Below are positions 10,414 to 21,130 of a stretch of DNA of 64,000 bases, piece by piece. A program made the position numbers and the translations under genes. The first letter of the stretch is position 1. Every line of letters begins with the position of its first letter. The notes below the pieces were generated by a model. That model saw nothing but the letters and a program-made list of their open reading frames with translations, was not told the DNA's origin and did not search any database. This DNA is from Prionace glauca (Eukaryota > Chordata > Chondrichthyes > Carcharhiniformes > Carcharhinidae): assembly GCA_037974335.1 (NCBI GenBank), contig CM075760.1:11998600-12062599 (forward strand), written 5' to 3'.

Positions 10414-10790
10414 TTAAGCATAGCCACCAAGACCATATTCGCTTGCGGTGTGACCCTGAGTCAGGAACAGTTTCAGAGTCAGCAACCATGACTGAGAACG
10501 TGGCAGAGGGTCATGCTGCTGTGGATGTTCACCAGGAAATGGTTCCTGTGTTCCCAGCTTTGACAGTTGACTCTGCTGTGGGACTGGAAGAGGAACATTC
10601 ATGTACAGATTCTTAAATTACCCCTTCATCTCCCATTCCAGATCCATCATTACAAGATTTACTAGTGGTATTGTACAGGTCGCAGTGCAACCGCAAAGCT
10701 CTAACAGGGCTCCGTATCATTAAAGACGTTAGTTTTGTTGTATTTCTGTCCTGATGGAGGATTGAAATTTAAGGGGGAGAGAAGTGTTAC
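10414..10790 (+). mobile_element. Ty3/gypsy fossil: 3' end of pol with polypurine tract
   Basis: The segment matches 38290-38630, which follows a recognisable gypsy integrase region there. It ends in a purine-rich tract just before 'tgttacagag', the presumed start of the 3' LTR. It is broken and old; only the 3' tail of the internal region remains here. Confidence 0.6.
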
Positions 10791-11200
10791 AGAGTGTTCT
10801 TCTAAACCTTTCTCCCTTCTGAGCACGTGTGGGCTTTGGGCAGGGTTTCAGTCTGCAAGTCCAGGCTGGTTTTAATGCTCCTGTTTCCTTTTGTTTACCA
10901 CTGTTTTTTAAACTTTGTTATTTATTTATATCCAGAACATTCTGCTTTTAACAATATATTTGACTTCCTTATTTGTGAACTGAAGTTCCCACAATGGGAA
11001 AGCAGCCAGATTAGTTAAATAGACAGCCCGAATTGTGAGACAATTAAAGAATAAATGATTCATTACTACACATGTTAAAAAGGCTGGAAATGTAAATTTG
11101 AACACCAAAGTTTATAACTTTTAGAATTATAAACATTAAGAATGGTTAAAATGCTGTGGGGATTATAAGATGTTCCCTTCTGAGGACAACAGAAGAAAAA
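10788..11200 (+). mobile_element. Probable gypsy 3' LTR remnant
   Basis: It starts TGTTACAGAG after the polypurine tract and is duplicated at 38629-39040. The right border is not clear, so LTR identity rests on position and on the TG start. Confidence 0.4.
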
Positions 11201-11221
11201 AAATCAGGTAACGAGACTTGT

Positions 11222-11512
11222 TAGGATGGCACGGTGCCACAGTGGTTAGCACTGCTGCCTCAGAGCGCCAGGGACCTGGGTTCGATTCCCAGTTTGGGTG
11301 ACTATGCAGAGTCTGTATGTTCTCCCTTTGTCTGTGGGTTTCCTCTGGGTGCTCCAGTTTGTTCCTATGGGTTAGATGGATTGGCTATGCTAAATTCTCC
11401 CACAATGTACCTGAACAGATGTCAGATTATAGTGACTAGGGGATTTTCCCAGTAACTTCATTGCAGTGTTAATGTCAGCCTACTTATGACACTAATAAAT
11501 AAACTTTAAAAC
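11222..11512 (+). repeat. tRNA-derived SINE, second subfamily
   Basis: The head 'acagtggttagcactgctgc' and B box 'gggttcgattccc' are well kept. The tail differs from the other SINEs and ends 'tgacactaataaataaac'. It is the unit-I counterpart of 39060-39330. Positions 11513-11823 hold nothing recognised. Confidence 0.85.
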
Positions 11513-11823
11513 ATTGTTAACATTGATTGAAGGGAATGAATAGGCTCCTGTTCAGATGTCTCAACACTGACTGATGTTAACCAATTAATAGTCGACACTC
11601 AGGCTACCCCAAGCTAACAGATATCGGTTGAGAGAATGAACTGTCTTAAAATTCAGACAATGTGTGCAATTATCTAAAAACCAAACCAATTTCAATATTG
11701 ACAAGTTATAGACCAACTGGCTAATCCCCAACAATTGGCTCAGCTGGGCTTTCTATATTTTGAAAGTATAAAATAAAAGGATTCAAGAAACCAATTTGGC
11801 AAAAGGTTTTAAAAGTTCAAGGT

Positions 11824-12097
11824 TTTTAAAGTTTATTTATTAGTGTTCACATATAGGCTTATATTCGTACTGCAATGAAGTTACTCTGAAAATCCCTCAG
11901 TTGTGATGCTCTGCTGCCTGTTTGGGTAAACTGAGGGAAAATGCTCAATGCACCGAACCAGCAAGTCCTTTGGACTTTGGGGAAAAAACCCACACAGACA
12001 GGGGGAGAATGTGCAGACTCCATACAGACAGTGACCCAAGGCGGATCTCAAACCTGGGTTTCTGGGGCTGTCAGGCAGTCGTGCTAACCACTGTGTC
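11824..12097 (-). repeat. tRNA-derived SINE, second subfamily, minus orientation
   Basis: It starts with the tail complement 'gtttatttattagtgttcac' and ends with the head complement 'gtgctaaccactgtgtc'. It is the counterpart of 39322-39596 in unit II. Confidence 0.8.
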
Positions 12098-12439
12098 CTT
12101 CAGAGAGATGTTGGGAGCTGTTGATTTCATAAGTTATCCATGTCTTCACAGCCACCACTTCATGTCCTGGTCTGAGAGGGATGGAGAGAAGTTAAAGTTA
12201 AGCTTTCTCCTTTACTGTTGATTGATACTTTGTTTTTTTTTATCTTGCTGACTTGTTACATTTTTAATGGTGAATAAACTTTCTCAATTCACCATTTAAA
12301 GTATTGTTTTTTTCCATATGGTTAAGTCACTGGAGCCTGGGTGATTTATGGTTAGGGAGGTTGTTGTAAACAAGTGAACCCCATAAATCTTAGTTCAAAC
12401 AAATCAGAATTCTTACAATGGAATGCAATCTTTTATTCT
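12098..12439. other. Spacer in unit I, no gene seen
   Basis: AT-rich spacer, duplicated at 39597-40090 in unit II ('cattttaatggt.aataaac' and 'gttaagtcactgga.cctgg' shared). Part of it also resembles 1900-2150 read backwards. No coding or RNA feature is visible. Confidence 0.5.
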
Positions 12440-13075
12440 GAGAGAAATTGAACATATAAGTAAAGATATTATGCTTCAGTTATACAGGAGGTTGCTGAGA
12501 CTGCATCTTGAATACTGGGTGCAGTTTTTGTCTCCTATTAAACAAAGGATTGTAGAATCCCTACAGCACAGACAGAGGCCGTTCTGTCCATCGAGTCTGT
12601 ACCAAATACAATCCTACCCAGGCCCTATTCCCATAACCACATGCATTTACTCTAGCTAGTCCGCCTGATACAAAGGGCCAATTTAGCATAGCCAATCAAT
12701 GCTAAAAAAAAATTGCCCCTTAATGTCCAGGGATGTGTAGGTTAGAGGAATTAGTGGGTATAATATGTAAGGATATGGAGGTAGGGCCTGGGTGGGATTG
12801 TGTTCGGTGCAGACTCGATGGGCCGAAGGGCCTCTTTCTGCACTGTAAGGTTCTATGATCTTCTGTGACACATCTTTGAACTGTGGGAGGAAATCGGAGT
12901 ATCTGGAGGAAACCCACACAGACACAGGGAGAACATGCAACCTCCACACAGACAGTGACCCAGGCTGGAATTGAACCTGGGTCCCCGGTGTGAGGTAGCA
13001 GTGCAAACCACTGTGCTGTCTTATTTTATAAATGCCATGGAAGCATTTCAGAGGAGGTTTACTAGACTGATTCCC
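12440..13075. repeat. Three-level nest: LINE (+), SINE (-), SINE fragment (+)
   Basis: A CR1-like LINE (12440-12545, resuming about 13025; encodes LQLYRRLLRLHLEYWVQFLS, then QRRFTRLIPN in another frame) is split by a minus-strand SINE (12546-13020). That SINE is itself split by a plus-strand SINE tail (about 12703-12860). The unit-II counterpart (40090-40540) has the LINE and outer SINE but not the inner fragment. Confidence 0.75.
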
Positions 13076-13299
13076 AATCCAGCAGTGTGAAATGCTAACT
13101 CTGTTTCTCTCTCCACAGATGCTGCCAGACCTGCTGCATTTTTCCAGTTTTTTCAGTATTTATTTTAGATCTAGCTGAAGTGGGGGGAAAAACACTATTT
13201 ACTGTCCAAGATAAAATGTTCTTCATCAGCTTCTGTGGGTCGTTTCATGGAAATGTGCTCTCCCAGGCTCAAAGAGCATCAGCCTACTGGAAGCAAAGT

Positions 13300-13427
13300 C
13301 GTGAGTCCAGCCAGTCCAGCAGAAAGAAACCCTCTGACCCTCCCATTTCACCAACTGTCAGAATGAACATGGTTCAGTCCTGGATGTGATTAACAGCAAC
13401 AATAACAGCAGAATCCAACACCAGTTA
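13300..13427 (-). other. Conserved ZNF 3' UTR of ZNF-C
   Basis: This is the reverse complement of the ZNF-A and ZNF-D 3' UTR: 'ccagcagaaagaaaccctc' and 'aacagcagaatccaac' are shared. Confidence 0.65.
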
Positions 13428-14270
13428 TCAATTGTGAACTTGCTGGTGTCTCCGCATACTGGATGACTGAGTGAATCCCTTCCCACACACACAGCAGATG
13501 AACGGTCTCTCCCCAGTGTGAACTCGCTGGTGTTGCTGCAGATTGGATGAGGTTTTGAACGTCTTTGTGCAGAGAGAGCAGCTGAATGGTCTTTCCTCAG
13601 TGTGAGTGCGCTGGTGGAGCATCAGATCCCGAGAACGTTTGAAACCACGCCCACAATCAGAGCATTTAAAGGGTCTCTCCTGGGTGTGAGTGAGATTGTG
13701 GCTCAGCAGGCTGGATGAATGAGTGAATCCTTTCCCACACACAGAGCAAGTGAATGGTCTCTCTCTGGTGTGAATTCTCTCGTGCTCCCGCAGGTGGGAT
13801 GACGTCCTAAATCTCTTTGTGCAGTGAGAGCAGCTGAACGGTCTCTCCCCAGTGTGAATGCGCTGGTGGATCATCAGTTCCCGAGAGCTTTTGAAACCAC
13901 TCTCACAGTCAGTGCATTTAAAGAGTCTCTCATTGCTGTGAGTGATTTTGTGTTTCGACAGGTTGGATAAATGCGTAAATCCTTTACCGCACTCTGCGCA
14001 GGTGAATGGTCTCTCTCCAGTGTGAACGCGCTGGTGTCTCTGCAGACTGGGTAAATTAGCGAATCCATCCCCACACTCAAAGCAGATGAACGCTCTTTCT
14101 CCAGTGTGAACCAGTCGATGTCGCTGCAGATGAGATAACCGAGTGAACCCCTTCCCACACACAGAGCAGGTGTACGGCTTCTCTCCAGTGTGAACACGTT
14201 GATGAGTTTGCAGGTCAGAGGGGCTTTTGCAGTCCTTCCCACAGTCCCCACATTTCCACGGTTTCTCCAT
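13428..14270 (-). CDS. C2H2 zinc-finger protein ZNF-C
   Basis: Intact 280-residue frame starting Met-Glu-Lys-Pro-Trp-Lys-Cys and ending QVHN. Ten C2H2 fingers fill the protein. All ten have Cys-x2-Cys and His-x3-His pairs. Several linkers differ from TGERPF (HSNERLF, HTRERPF, HTQERPF, HTEERPF). No KRAB or other effector domain is visible. The role is inferred as DNA binding in the nucleus. A splice acceptor (minus strand AG|GATATC, exon from 14856) and a donor at P2 (15302/15301) give a simple two-exon gene with a 440-bp intron. ZNF-C' at 40893-41735 is a near-identical paralogue. Confidence 0.93.
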   Translation of the reverse strand: MEKPWKCGDCGKDCKSPSDLQTHQRVHTGEKPYTCSVCGKGFTRLSHLQRHRLVHTGERAFICFECGDGFANLPSLQRHQRVHTGERPFTCAECGKGFTHLSNLSKHKITHSNERLFKCTDCESGFKSSRELMIHQRIHTGERPFSCSHCTKRFRTSSHLREHERIHTRERPFTCSVCGKGFTHSSSLLSHNLTHTQERPFKCSDCGRGFKRSRDLMLHQRTHTEERPFSCSLCTKTFKTSSNLQQHQRVHTGERPFICCVCGKGFTQSSSMRRHQQVHN

Positions 14271-14404
14271 GTTGGAGATGTCCTTTTGTTGCTCCAGCTT
14301 TGACTATCAGTTGAAGTCTCACACAGAACAAGATTATGATGCCCTGCTGTGATGGTGCAACAGTTTTTACGGCTGTGTAACTGAGAAGCTCTTTCCACAG
14401 TCAA

Positions 14405-14712
14405 TGCATGGGAGTGTGGTGGGGTGGGGGGGGGGGGGAGGTGCTTGTCTGTGGATGTGTGTGGGGAGTGTGTGTGTATGTGTTTGTGTGGGTGTGTGTG
14501 TGTATGTATGTGGGGGGGATTGTGTGTGTGTGGGGGAGTCGGTGTGTGGGTGAATGTATGTGTGAGTGTGTGGGTGAGTATATGTGTGAGTGTGTGTGGG
14601 AGTGCGTGTGTGTGGGGGAGTGAGTGTGTGTGTGTGTCTGGGAGAGTGTGCGCGTGTGTGTGGAGGAGTGTGTGTGAGTGTGGGAGTGTGCGAGTGTGGG
14701 AGTGTGTGTATG
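14405..14712. repeat. TG-rich microsatellite in the ZNF-C leader
   Basis: The plus strand is almost only G and T with some A: (tg)n runs mixed with tgggggg and tgagtg steps. It lies in the 5' leader of ZNF-C exon 2. The unit-II copy at 41880-42050 is shorter, so the tract has changed length since duplication. Long frames on both strands here are repeat artefacts. Confidence 0.9.
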
Positions 14713-15301
14713 CTGTACCAGTCACACTGATGGTTCAAGAGTGCAAAAGCAAACAGAACAGAGAAACATTTCTCTTTCTGGATTCAAAGGCCAACAGCAT
14801 TCAGATCCCTGTTTGATTTGAGATTTCTGTCTGTAAATTCCTCACCTTCTGATATCCTGTGAAAAGAATTTAGAAAATTCATCACTCTCAATACAGGATT
14901 GAAATTCAGAACAGACAATTCTAGTTTCTATGGAACATTCTTTCCTCTCTCATTCCCCAAAAGCTGTAAATCTCCATCCCACACACTCTCCCTCCATTCT
15001 CACTCTGCTGTGTCTAATATTCAGCCTCCCAATTCTCCTGAAGGTGCTGATTGACAGATCCATGCTCCCTGCCGCCTGTCCTGGGCACAGAGAGCTGAAA
15101 ATCTTCAAGTCCACAGGCACGTTTTACTTTGGACACAAATGAACAGCCTGATGATGTGTGTAATACACTGTATTACCTGGTTACAAATACATGAAGAATC
15201 TGAGGATGATTTTTATTTAGTCAGCGAGTGTGACCTGGAAGTTCAAAATTGAAGTCCAAAATAAAAATGGAAAGCGGGAGAAAAGAAAGTGTTTTACTCA
15301 C

Positions 15302-15860
15302 AGATGGTGAAGACAGCAGGAAGTTTGAGTCTGAAGCTCAATCTTCATTCAGAGAGAGAGCAGCAGCAACTTTGCTGGGCAGGAATGAACACATTGTCCA
15401 AATCCGCATTCAGACAATGGGGGAGCTCTGATTGGCTGGAGGACCAGAGTCCTTCCGGTCCTCCAACTCTTTCCATTGGTCAATCCCTCAGAATGATGGT
15501 CAGGGGGCGGGCGCTCCCCTGCACATGCGCAGTTTCCCCTCTCCCATGGACTTGCGCTGTCCTGGGCCTGGCGGGGCGGAGGGGGAGACCACCGAGCTGC
15601 TTCTCACTCTGGCCGGAGCCGCCAGCCGCTTGTCTGGAAACATTGGCTCGAGGAGGAGGTGGGGGGAGGGGAACAATGGGTGGGGGCGGGGCTCCCGGAT
15701 CCGCAAGCCTGGGCCTGCGACTGGAACCCGGAAATGTCATAGCGGAGCAGTGATTCCTATTGGCAGGGTCCATTGTGATGTCACAATGCGGAAGTCCGCT
15801 CATGAGTTTCAGAGTGAAACTCCCTCCTCTGTGCAACATCTGGGAAGAAATCAATGTCTC
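15302..15860. promoter_or_regulatory. CpG-island promoter P2 between ZNF-C (-) and ZNF-D (+)
   Basis: The CpG-rich core (about 15430-15790) has GC boxes (gggggcggggc), several CCAAT boxes (gattggctgg near 15431, ccattggtca near 15473, tattggcagg near 15758) and a CRE-like site (tgatgtcac, 15776-15784). On the minus side exon 1 ends at 15302 with donor GTGAGT (15301-15296). On the plus side a leader 'cctcctctgtgcaacatctg' leads toward ZNF-D. Its position between two divergent genes suggests a bidirectional promoter. Confidence 0.7.
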
Positions 15861-16546
15861 CCCCTTTCCATTTCTTTTCTCATTCTGGGGGAAATTGGGG
15901 ACTTGTAGCATCTGAAAAAAAAAGGAAGTGAATCCAGGAAGAGTGCAGCCTCTGGAAAGTTTACAGACGAACATCGGAATTAGGAGCAGGACGAGATCCA
16001 GGTATCTGTTTCTCTCAAAGGCACTGACATCACTGAGCTCAGTTTGACACATTTATTCGTTTGGTTAATAGTATGGCCTCTTACCCAATGTTCACAAATA
16101 AAGCGGGAGTTTCCCAGGAGAGGGCAGTAAACAGTGAACAGTAAATTCGAATGGGATAGAGACATACCCTGGCACTGTGAGGCAGCAGTGCTAATTGTTG
16201 TCCCACCGTGTCGCCCAATTAAAGATTTTGAAATCTTTAATTGCCTTCACTGCCACCAGATCCATGGGCACCCAGTTCCAGATCATGACCACTTGCTGCA
16301 CCCACCATATCGCCAACCAGGTAATGAGTGCTGCATATTACACACACTTGAACAGGAAGTGATGCGCATTGATTCATTAATCAACATGAATTGGCACCTT
16401 TAGGAGAATTGGGAGGCTGTTTATTGGGATACAGCAGGATAAGAATAGTGGGGAAAAGTGAAGCATTTTCTGCAAAAACCAGACTTGTCTTTTCTGAATT
16501 TCTAAGTTGCACTGACAGTGATGAATTTTGGAAATTTGTGTTGCAG

Positions 16547-16889
16547 GATATCAAGAGGATTTCGAGACAGAAATCTCAAAATAAATACTCGTGGTGATCT
16601 GACAGATTAACTCCATTTATTGGGGCCTGGACAACATCAGCCTTTGGAATCTACAAAGAGAAATACTTTTCTGCCTGCTTCAAGAGATTTCAACCATAAG
16701 TGTGATTGGAAAAGCATGGAGTCACACAGATCCGAGTGAGAGTGTTCCAGTGAACTGACTGTGGAAAAAACTCCAACACAGCTTGAAAAGACATCACCAG
16801 TCACACTGGGGTGAGACCGTTCAGGTGTTTTGTTGTGGGTGAGGCTTCAGCTGACGTCAAACTGCGACAGACACATGGACACCAGCACC
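16547..16889 (+). other. 5' leader of ZNF-D exon 2 with decayed fingers
   Basis: The acceptor ttgcag (to 16546) is followed by GATATC, the same exon start as ZNF-C, C' and F. The leader contains a decayed finger (gtggaaaaaactccaacac...gaaaagacatcacc) and stops before the initiator. Positions 15862-16546 are intron with a short SINE head fragment at about 16165-16215. Confidence 0.65.
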
Positions 16890-17816
16890 ATGGAGAAGCC
16901 ATGGAAATGTGGAGACTGTGGTAAAGGATTCAATTTCCCTCACCAACTGGAAACTCATCGATGTAACCACACTGGGGAGAGGCCATTCATTTGTTTGGAG
17001 TGTGGGAAGGGATTTGCTCATTCATCCTCCCTGCAGACACACAAACGAGTTCACACAGGGGATTGGCCATTCACCTGCCCCGAGTGTGGGAAAGGATTCA
17101 AAAGTTCATCCCACCTGCAGAAACACAATCGGGTTCACAGCGGGGAGAAGCCATTCACCTGCTCCGATTGTGGGAAGGGATTCAGTGAATCATCTAACTT
17201 GCTGATGCACCAGCGAGTTCACACCGGGGAGAAATGGTTCACGTGCTCAGCGTGTGGGAAGGGTTTCACTCAGTTATCTCACCTGCAGACACACGAGCGA
17301 GTTCACACCAGGGAGAGGCCATTCCTCTGCTCTGAGTGTGGGACGGGATTCAGTAATTCATCCAATCTGCAGAGGCACCAGAGAATTCACACCAGGGAGA
17401 GACCGTTCAGCTGCTCCGAGTGTGGGAAGGGATTCACTGATTCATCCTATCTGCTGATACATCAGCGAGTTCACACTGGAGAGAGGCCGTTCATCTGCTC
17501 TGAGTGTGGGAAGCGTTTCCCTTATGCATCAAATCTGCGAAAACACCGCCGATTGCACACTGGGGAGAGACCATTCACCTGCTCCGACTGTGGGAAAACA
17601 TTCACTCAGTCATCCCACCTGCAGACACACCAGCGAGTTCACACCGGAGACAGACCATTCACCTGCTCTCAGTGTGGGAAAGGATTCAGTAATTCATCCA
17701 ACCTGCGGACGCACCAGCGAGTTCACACTGGGGAGAGACCATTTACCTGCTCTGACTGTGGGAAAGGATTCACTAAATCATCACAACTGCTGAGACATCA
17801 GCGAATTCACAAGTGA
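16890..17816 (+). CDS. C2H2 zinc-finger protein ZNF-D
   Basis: Intact 308-residue frame. The start at 16890 gives Met-Glu-Lys-Pro-Trp-Lys-Cys; an in-frame Met 20 codons earlier is less likely because its context is leader sequence. Eleven C2H2 fingers run to the end (…HQRIHK, stop). All pairs of zinc ligands are present and most linkers are TGERPF-like (HTGDWPF, HSGEKPF, HTRERPF variants). No accessory domain is seen. By family it should be a nuclear sequence-specific DNA-binding protein. It lies head-to-head with ZNF-C across promoter P2 and is among the best-preserved genes of the cluster. Confidence 0.94.
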   Translation: MEKPWKCGDCGKGFNFPHQLETHRCNHTGERPFICLECGKGFAHSSSLQTHKRVHTGDWPFTCPECGKGFKSSSHLQKHNRVHSGEKPFTCSDCGKGFSESSNLLMHQRVHTGEKWFTCSACGKGFTQLSHLQTHERVHTRERPFLCSECGTGFSNSSNLQRHQRIHTRERPFSCSECGKGFTDSSYLLIHQRVHTGERPFICSECGKRFPYASNLRKHRRLHTGERPFTCSDCGKTFTQSSHLQTHQRVHTGDRPFTCSQCGKGFSNSSNLRTHQRVHTGERPFTCSDCGKGFTKSSQLLRHQRIHK

Positions 17817-18060
17817 TGACAGGGGTTGGATTCTGCTGTTATTGCTGCTGTTAATCACATCCGGGACTGAACCATGTTCATTCTGACAGTGGGTGAAGTG
17901 AGAGGGTCGGAGGGTTTCTTTCTGCTGGACTGGCCGGTCTCACGACTTTGCTTCCAGTGGGTTGATGTTCTTTGAATCTAGGAGAGCACATTTCCACTGA
18001 AATGATCCATAAAAGCTGATGAAGGACATTTATTCTATCCTGGATAGTAAATAGAGGTTT
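17817..18060 (+). other. Conserved ZNF 3' UTR of ZNF-D
   Basis: It closely follows the ZNF-A 3' UTR: 'ttaatcacat.cgggactgaac', 'tgatgaaggacatttatt' and 'tacatttgtctctgttccat' occur in the same order. Confidence 0.7.
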
Positions 18061-18129
18061 TCCACCACAACAGGTAGATGTACAATAATTACATTTGTCT
18101 CTGTTCCATTGAGTCTACAGCACGGGGCC

Positions 18130-18422
18130 AGGTCAGTCAGCTCAATCGGTCTGTGTCAGTATTTATGCTCCACATGAGCCTCCACCCACCCCTCTTCATC
18201 TCCTCCCATCAGCATATCCTTCTATTCCTTCCTCCCTCATGTACGTATCTCACTTCCCCTTCAATGTATTCACGCTGTTCACCTCAACCGCTCACTGTGG
18301 TAGTGAATTCCACATTCTCACCACTCGCTGGGTAAAGAGGTTTCCCATTAAATCCCTGTTGGATTATTGAACCCCTTCATAATCTTAGAGACTTCCACCA
18401 GGTCACCCTTCAGTCTTCTCGG
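18130..18422 (-). repeat. CR1-type LINE 3' fragment
   Basis: The plus strand reads 'atatccttctattccttcct', 'gtgaattccacattctcacc' and 'aggtcacccttcagtcttct', the complement of a CR1-type LINE end. It is non-coding here. Confidence 0.6.
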
Positions 18423-18872
18423 GGTCCTTGTGCATGAGTCGCAAAAACCCAGCCTGCAGGTGGTCAGGAAGGCGAATGGGATGCTGGCCTTCATAGCGAG
18501 GGGGACTGAAGAGAAAGGAGGGAGGTCTTGCTGCGGTTGTATAGGGCATTGGTGAGGCCGCAGCTGGAGTACTGTGTGCAGTTTTTGTCACCGCACTTAC
18601 GCAAGGATATTTTGGCCTTGGAGGGAGTGCAGAGGAGGTTTACTAGGCTGATACCAGAGTTGAGGGGGTTGAACTATGAGGAGAGGCTGAATAAACTAGG
18701 CTTGTACTTGTTAGAGTTTAGAAGAATGAGGGGAGATCTCATTGAGACATATAAGATGATGAATGGGATGGATAGGATAGAGGTGGAGAGGGTCTTCCCG
18801 CTCAGAAAGGACAGTAGAACTAGAGGGCACAGCCTCAAGATAAAGAGGGGGCGTTTTAGAACGGAGTTGAGG
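18423..18872 (+). repeat. LINE-A, CR1-like, C-terminal part (split by LINE-B)
   Basis: The plus strand encodes the RT C-terminal region: LVRPQLEYCVQFLSPHLRKD, QRRFTRLIPEL, then RRMRGDLIETYKMMNGMDRI. The element breaks off at 'gttgagg' (18872) and resumes at 20857. The same family occurs at 24967-25236, 45843-46590 (-) and 55278-55700 (-). Confidence 0.85.
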
Positions 18873-20856
18873 TGCACTAAAAGAGTGGAGTCGATGGTTA
18901 AAAAGAAAAAGGAGGCTTGTGTTCGGATGAGATCTGAGGGCTCAGGTAGTGCACTAGAAAGCTTTAGATTGGCTAGGAGGGAGTTGAAGAGTGAGTTAAG
19001 AAGGGCTAAAAGAGGACATGAGAAGACTTTGGCTGATAGGGTTAAGGAGAATCCTAAGGCGTTCTATAGGTATGTCAAGAATAGAAGGTTCATCAGGGCA
19101 AGATTAGGGCCAGTTACAGACAGCAGAGGGAAGTTGTGTGTGGAACCGGAGGAGATTGGAGAAGCATTGAACCAATATTTCTCTTCGGTGTTCACGCAGA
19201 GGGACATGAATATAGCTGAGGAGGACACTGGGTTGCAGGGGTGTAAAATAGACAGTTTTATGGTTGATAAGGGGGATGTGCTGGATATTCTTGAGGGGTT
19301 GAAAATAGATAAGTCCCCTGGTCCGGATGGGATCTACCCTAGGATTCTCTGGGAGGCTAGAGAGGTGATTGCAGAGCCTCTGGCTCTGATCTTCAGGTCG
19401 TCATTGGTCTCTGGTGTAGTCCCGGAGGATTGGAGGACAGCAAATGTTGTCCCATTGTTTAAGAAGGGGAACAGAGACTTTGCCGGGAATTATAGACCGG
19501 TGAGTCTTACTTCTGTTGTGGGCAAGGTTTTAGAAAAAATTATTAAGGATAGGATTTATAGTTATTTGGAGAGTAATGAATTGATTAGAAATAGTCAGCA
19601 TGGTTTTGTAGCGGGTAGGTCGTGCCTTACTAACCTTATTGAGTTTTTTGATAAGGTGACCAAAGAGGTGGATGGGGGCAAGGCAGTTGATGTGGTATAT
19701 ATGGATTTTAGTAAGGCGTTCGATAAGGTTCACCGTGGTAGGCTTCTGCAGAAAATGCAGATGTATGGGATTGTGGGTAATCTAGGAAATTGGATCAGAA
19801 ATTGGCTATCAGATAGGAGACAGAGGGTGGTGGTTGATGGTAAATATTCATCATGGAGTTCAGTTACGAGTGGTGTGCCTCAGGGATCTGTTTTGGGGCC
19901 ACTGCTGTTTGTAATTTTTATTAATGATCTGGATGAGGGTATAGTTGGGTGGATTAGTAAATTTGCTGATGACACCAAAGTCGGAGGTGTGGTAGATTGT
20001 GAGGAAGGGTGTCATAGTCTGCAGGGAGACTTAGATAGGTTGCAGAGCTGGGCCGAGAGGTGGCGGATGGAATTTAATGCGGAGAAGTGTGAGGTAATTC
20101 ACTTCGGTAGGAGCAACAGATGTGTTGAGTATAGGGCTAACGGGAAGACTTTGAATAGTGTGGATGAACAGAGGGATCTAGGTGTATGTGTACATAGATC
20201 CCTGAAAGTTGGGAATCAAGTAGATAAGGTTGTTAAGAAGGCGTACGGTGTCTTGGCGTTTATTGGTAGGGGGATTGAATTTAAGAGTCGCAGCGTCATG
20301 TTGCAACTGTACACTACTCTGGTACGGCCGCACTTGGAGTACTGTGTGCAGTTCTGGTCCCCACATTACAGGAAGGATGTGGAGGCTTTGGAGAGGGTGC
20401 AGAGGAGGTTTACTAGGATGTTGCCTGGTATGGTGGGGAGGTCCTATAAGGAGAGACTGAGGGATTTAGGGTTGTTTTCGTTGGAAAGAAGGCGGCTAAG
20501 AGGGGATCTTATTGAAACATATAAGATGATTAGAGGTTTAGATAGGGTGGACAGTGATAGCCTTTTTCCTCGGATGGAGAAAGCTAGCACGAGGGGGCAG
20601 GGCTTTAAATTAAGGGGGGGTAGCTACAGGACGGATGTCAGGGGTAGGTTTTTACCCACCGGGTGGTGAGGGATTGGAATGCCCTGCCTGCTGCAGTTGT
20701 AAATGCGCCTAGTTTGGGGGCGTTTAAGAGATCTGTAGATAGGTTTATGGACGAAAAGGGATTGGTATAGGCTAGTGGGTCAATGTTTTTGTAACTGGTC
20801 GGCGCAACATTGTGGGCCGAAGGGCCTGTTCTGCACTGTAATGTTCTATGTTCTAT
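18873..20856 (+). mobile_element. LINE-B, CR1/jockey-like retrotransposon, 5'-truncated, inside LINE-A
   Basis: The coding part starts within the ORF2 linker before the RT and holds most of a non-LTR reverse transcriptase. Recognisable blocks are KSPGPDG, VVPLFKKG, NYRPVSLTS, QHGFVAGRSC, YMDFSKAFDKV, SGVPQGSVLGPLLF and the catalytic FADD box (19962-19973). The endonuclease domain is absent. The frame runs to a stop at 20667-20669 where a small indel relative to the 30925-31941 copy ends it early (RFLPTGW instead of RFFTQRV). The 3' UTR ends in repeats of 'atgttct', a CR1-style tail. It inserted into LINE-A, and the flanking LINE-A pieces join across it. Confidence 0.9.
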
Positions 20857-21090
20857 GAACTTCTTCACTCAAAGGGTGGTGAATCTCTGGAATTCTCTGC
20901 CCGTTGAAGTGGTGGAGGCTGCCTCGCTAAATATTTTTAAGACACGGGTTGATAGGCAAGGGGATTAAGGGTTATGGGGAGAGGGCGGAAATGTGGAACT
21001 GATCAGCCAGATCAGCCATGATCTTATTGAATGGCGGGGCAGGCTCGAGGGGCTAGATGGCCTACTCCTGCTCCTATTTCTTAGGTTCTT
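20857..21090 (+). repeat. LINE-A 3' end, downstream half
   Basis: It continues LINE-A: 'ttcttcactcaaagggtggt', 'aagtggtggaggctgcctc' and the tail 'tcttaggttcttatgttcc'. With 18423-18872 it makes one interrupted element. Confidence 0.85.
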
Positions 21091-21130
21091 ATGTTCCTTT
21101 CTGGAGAAAAGCAGTCCATCATTCAAAATG

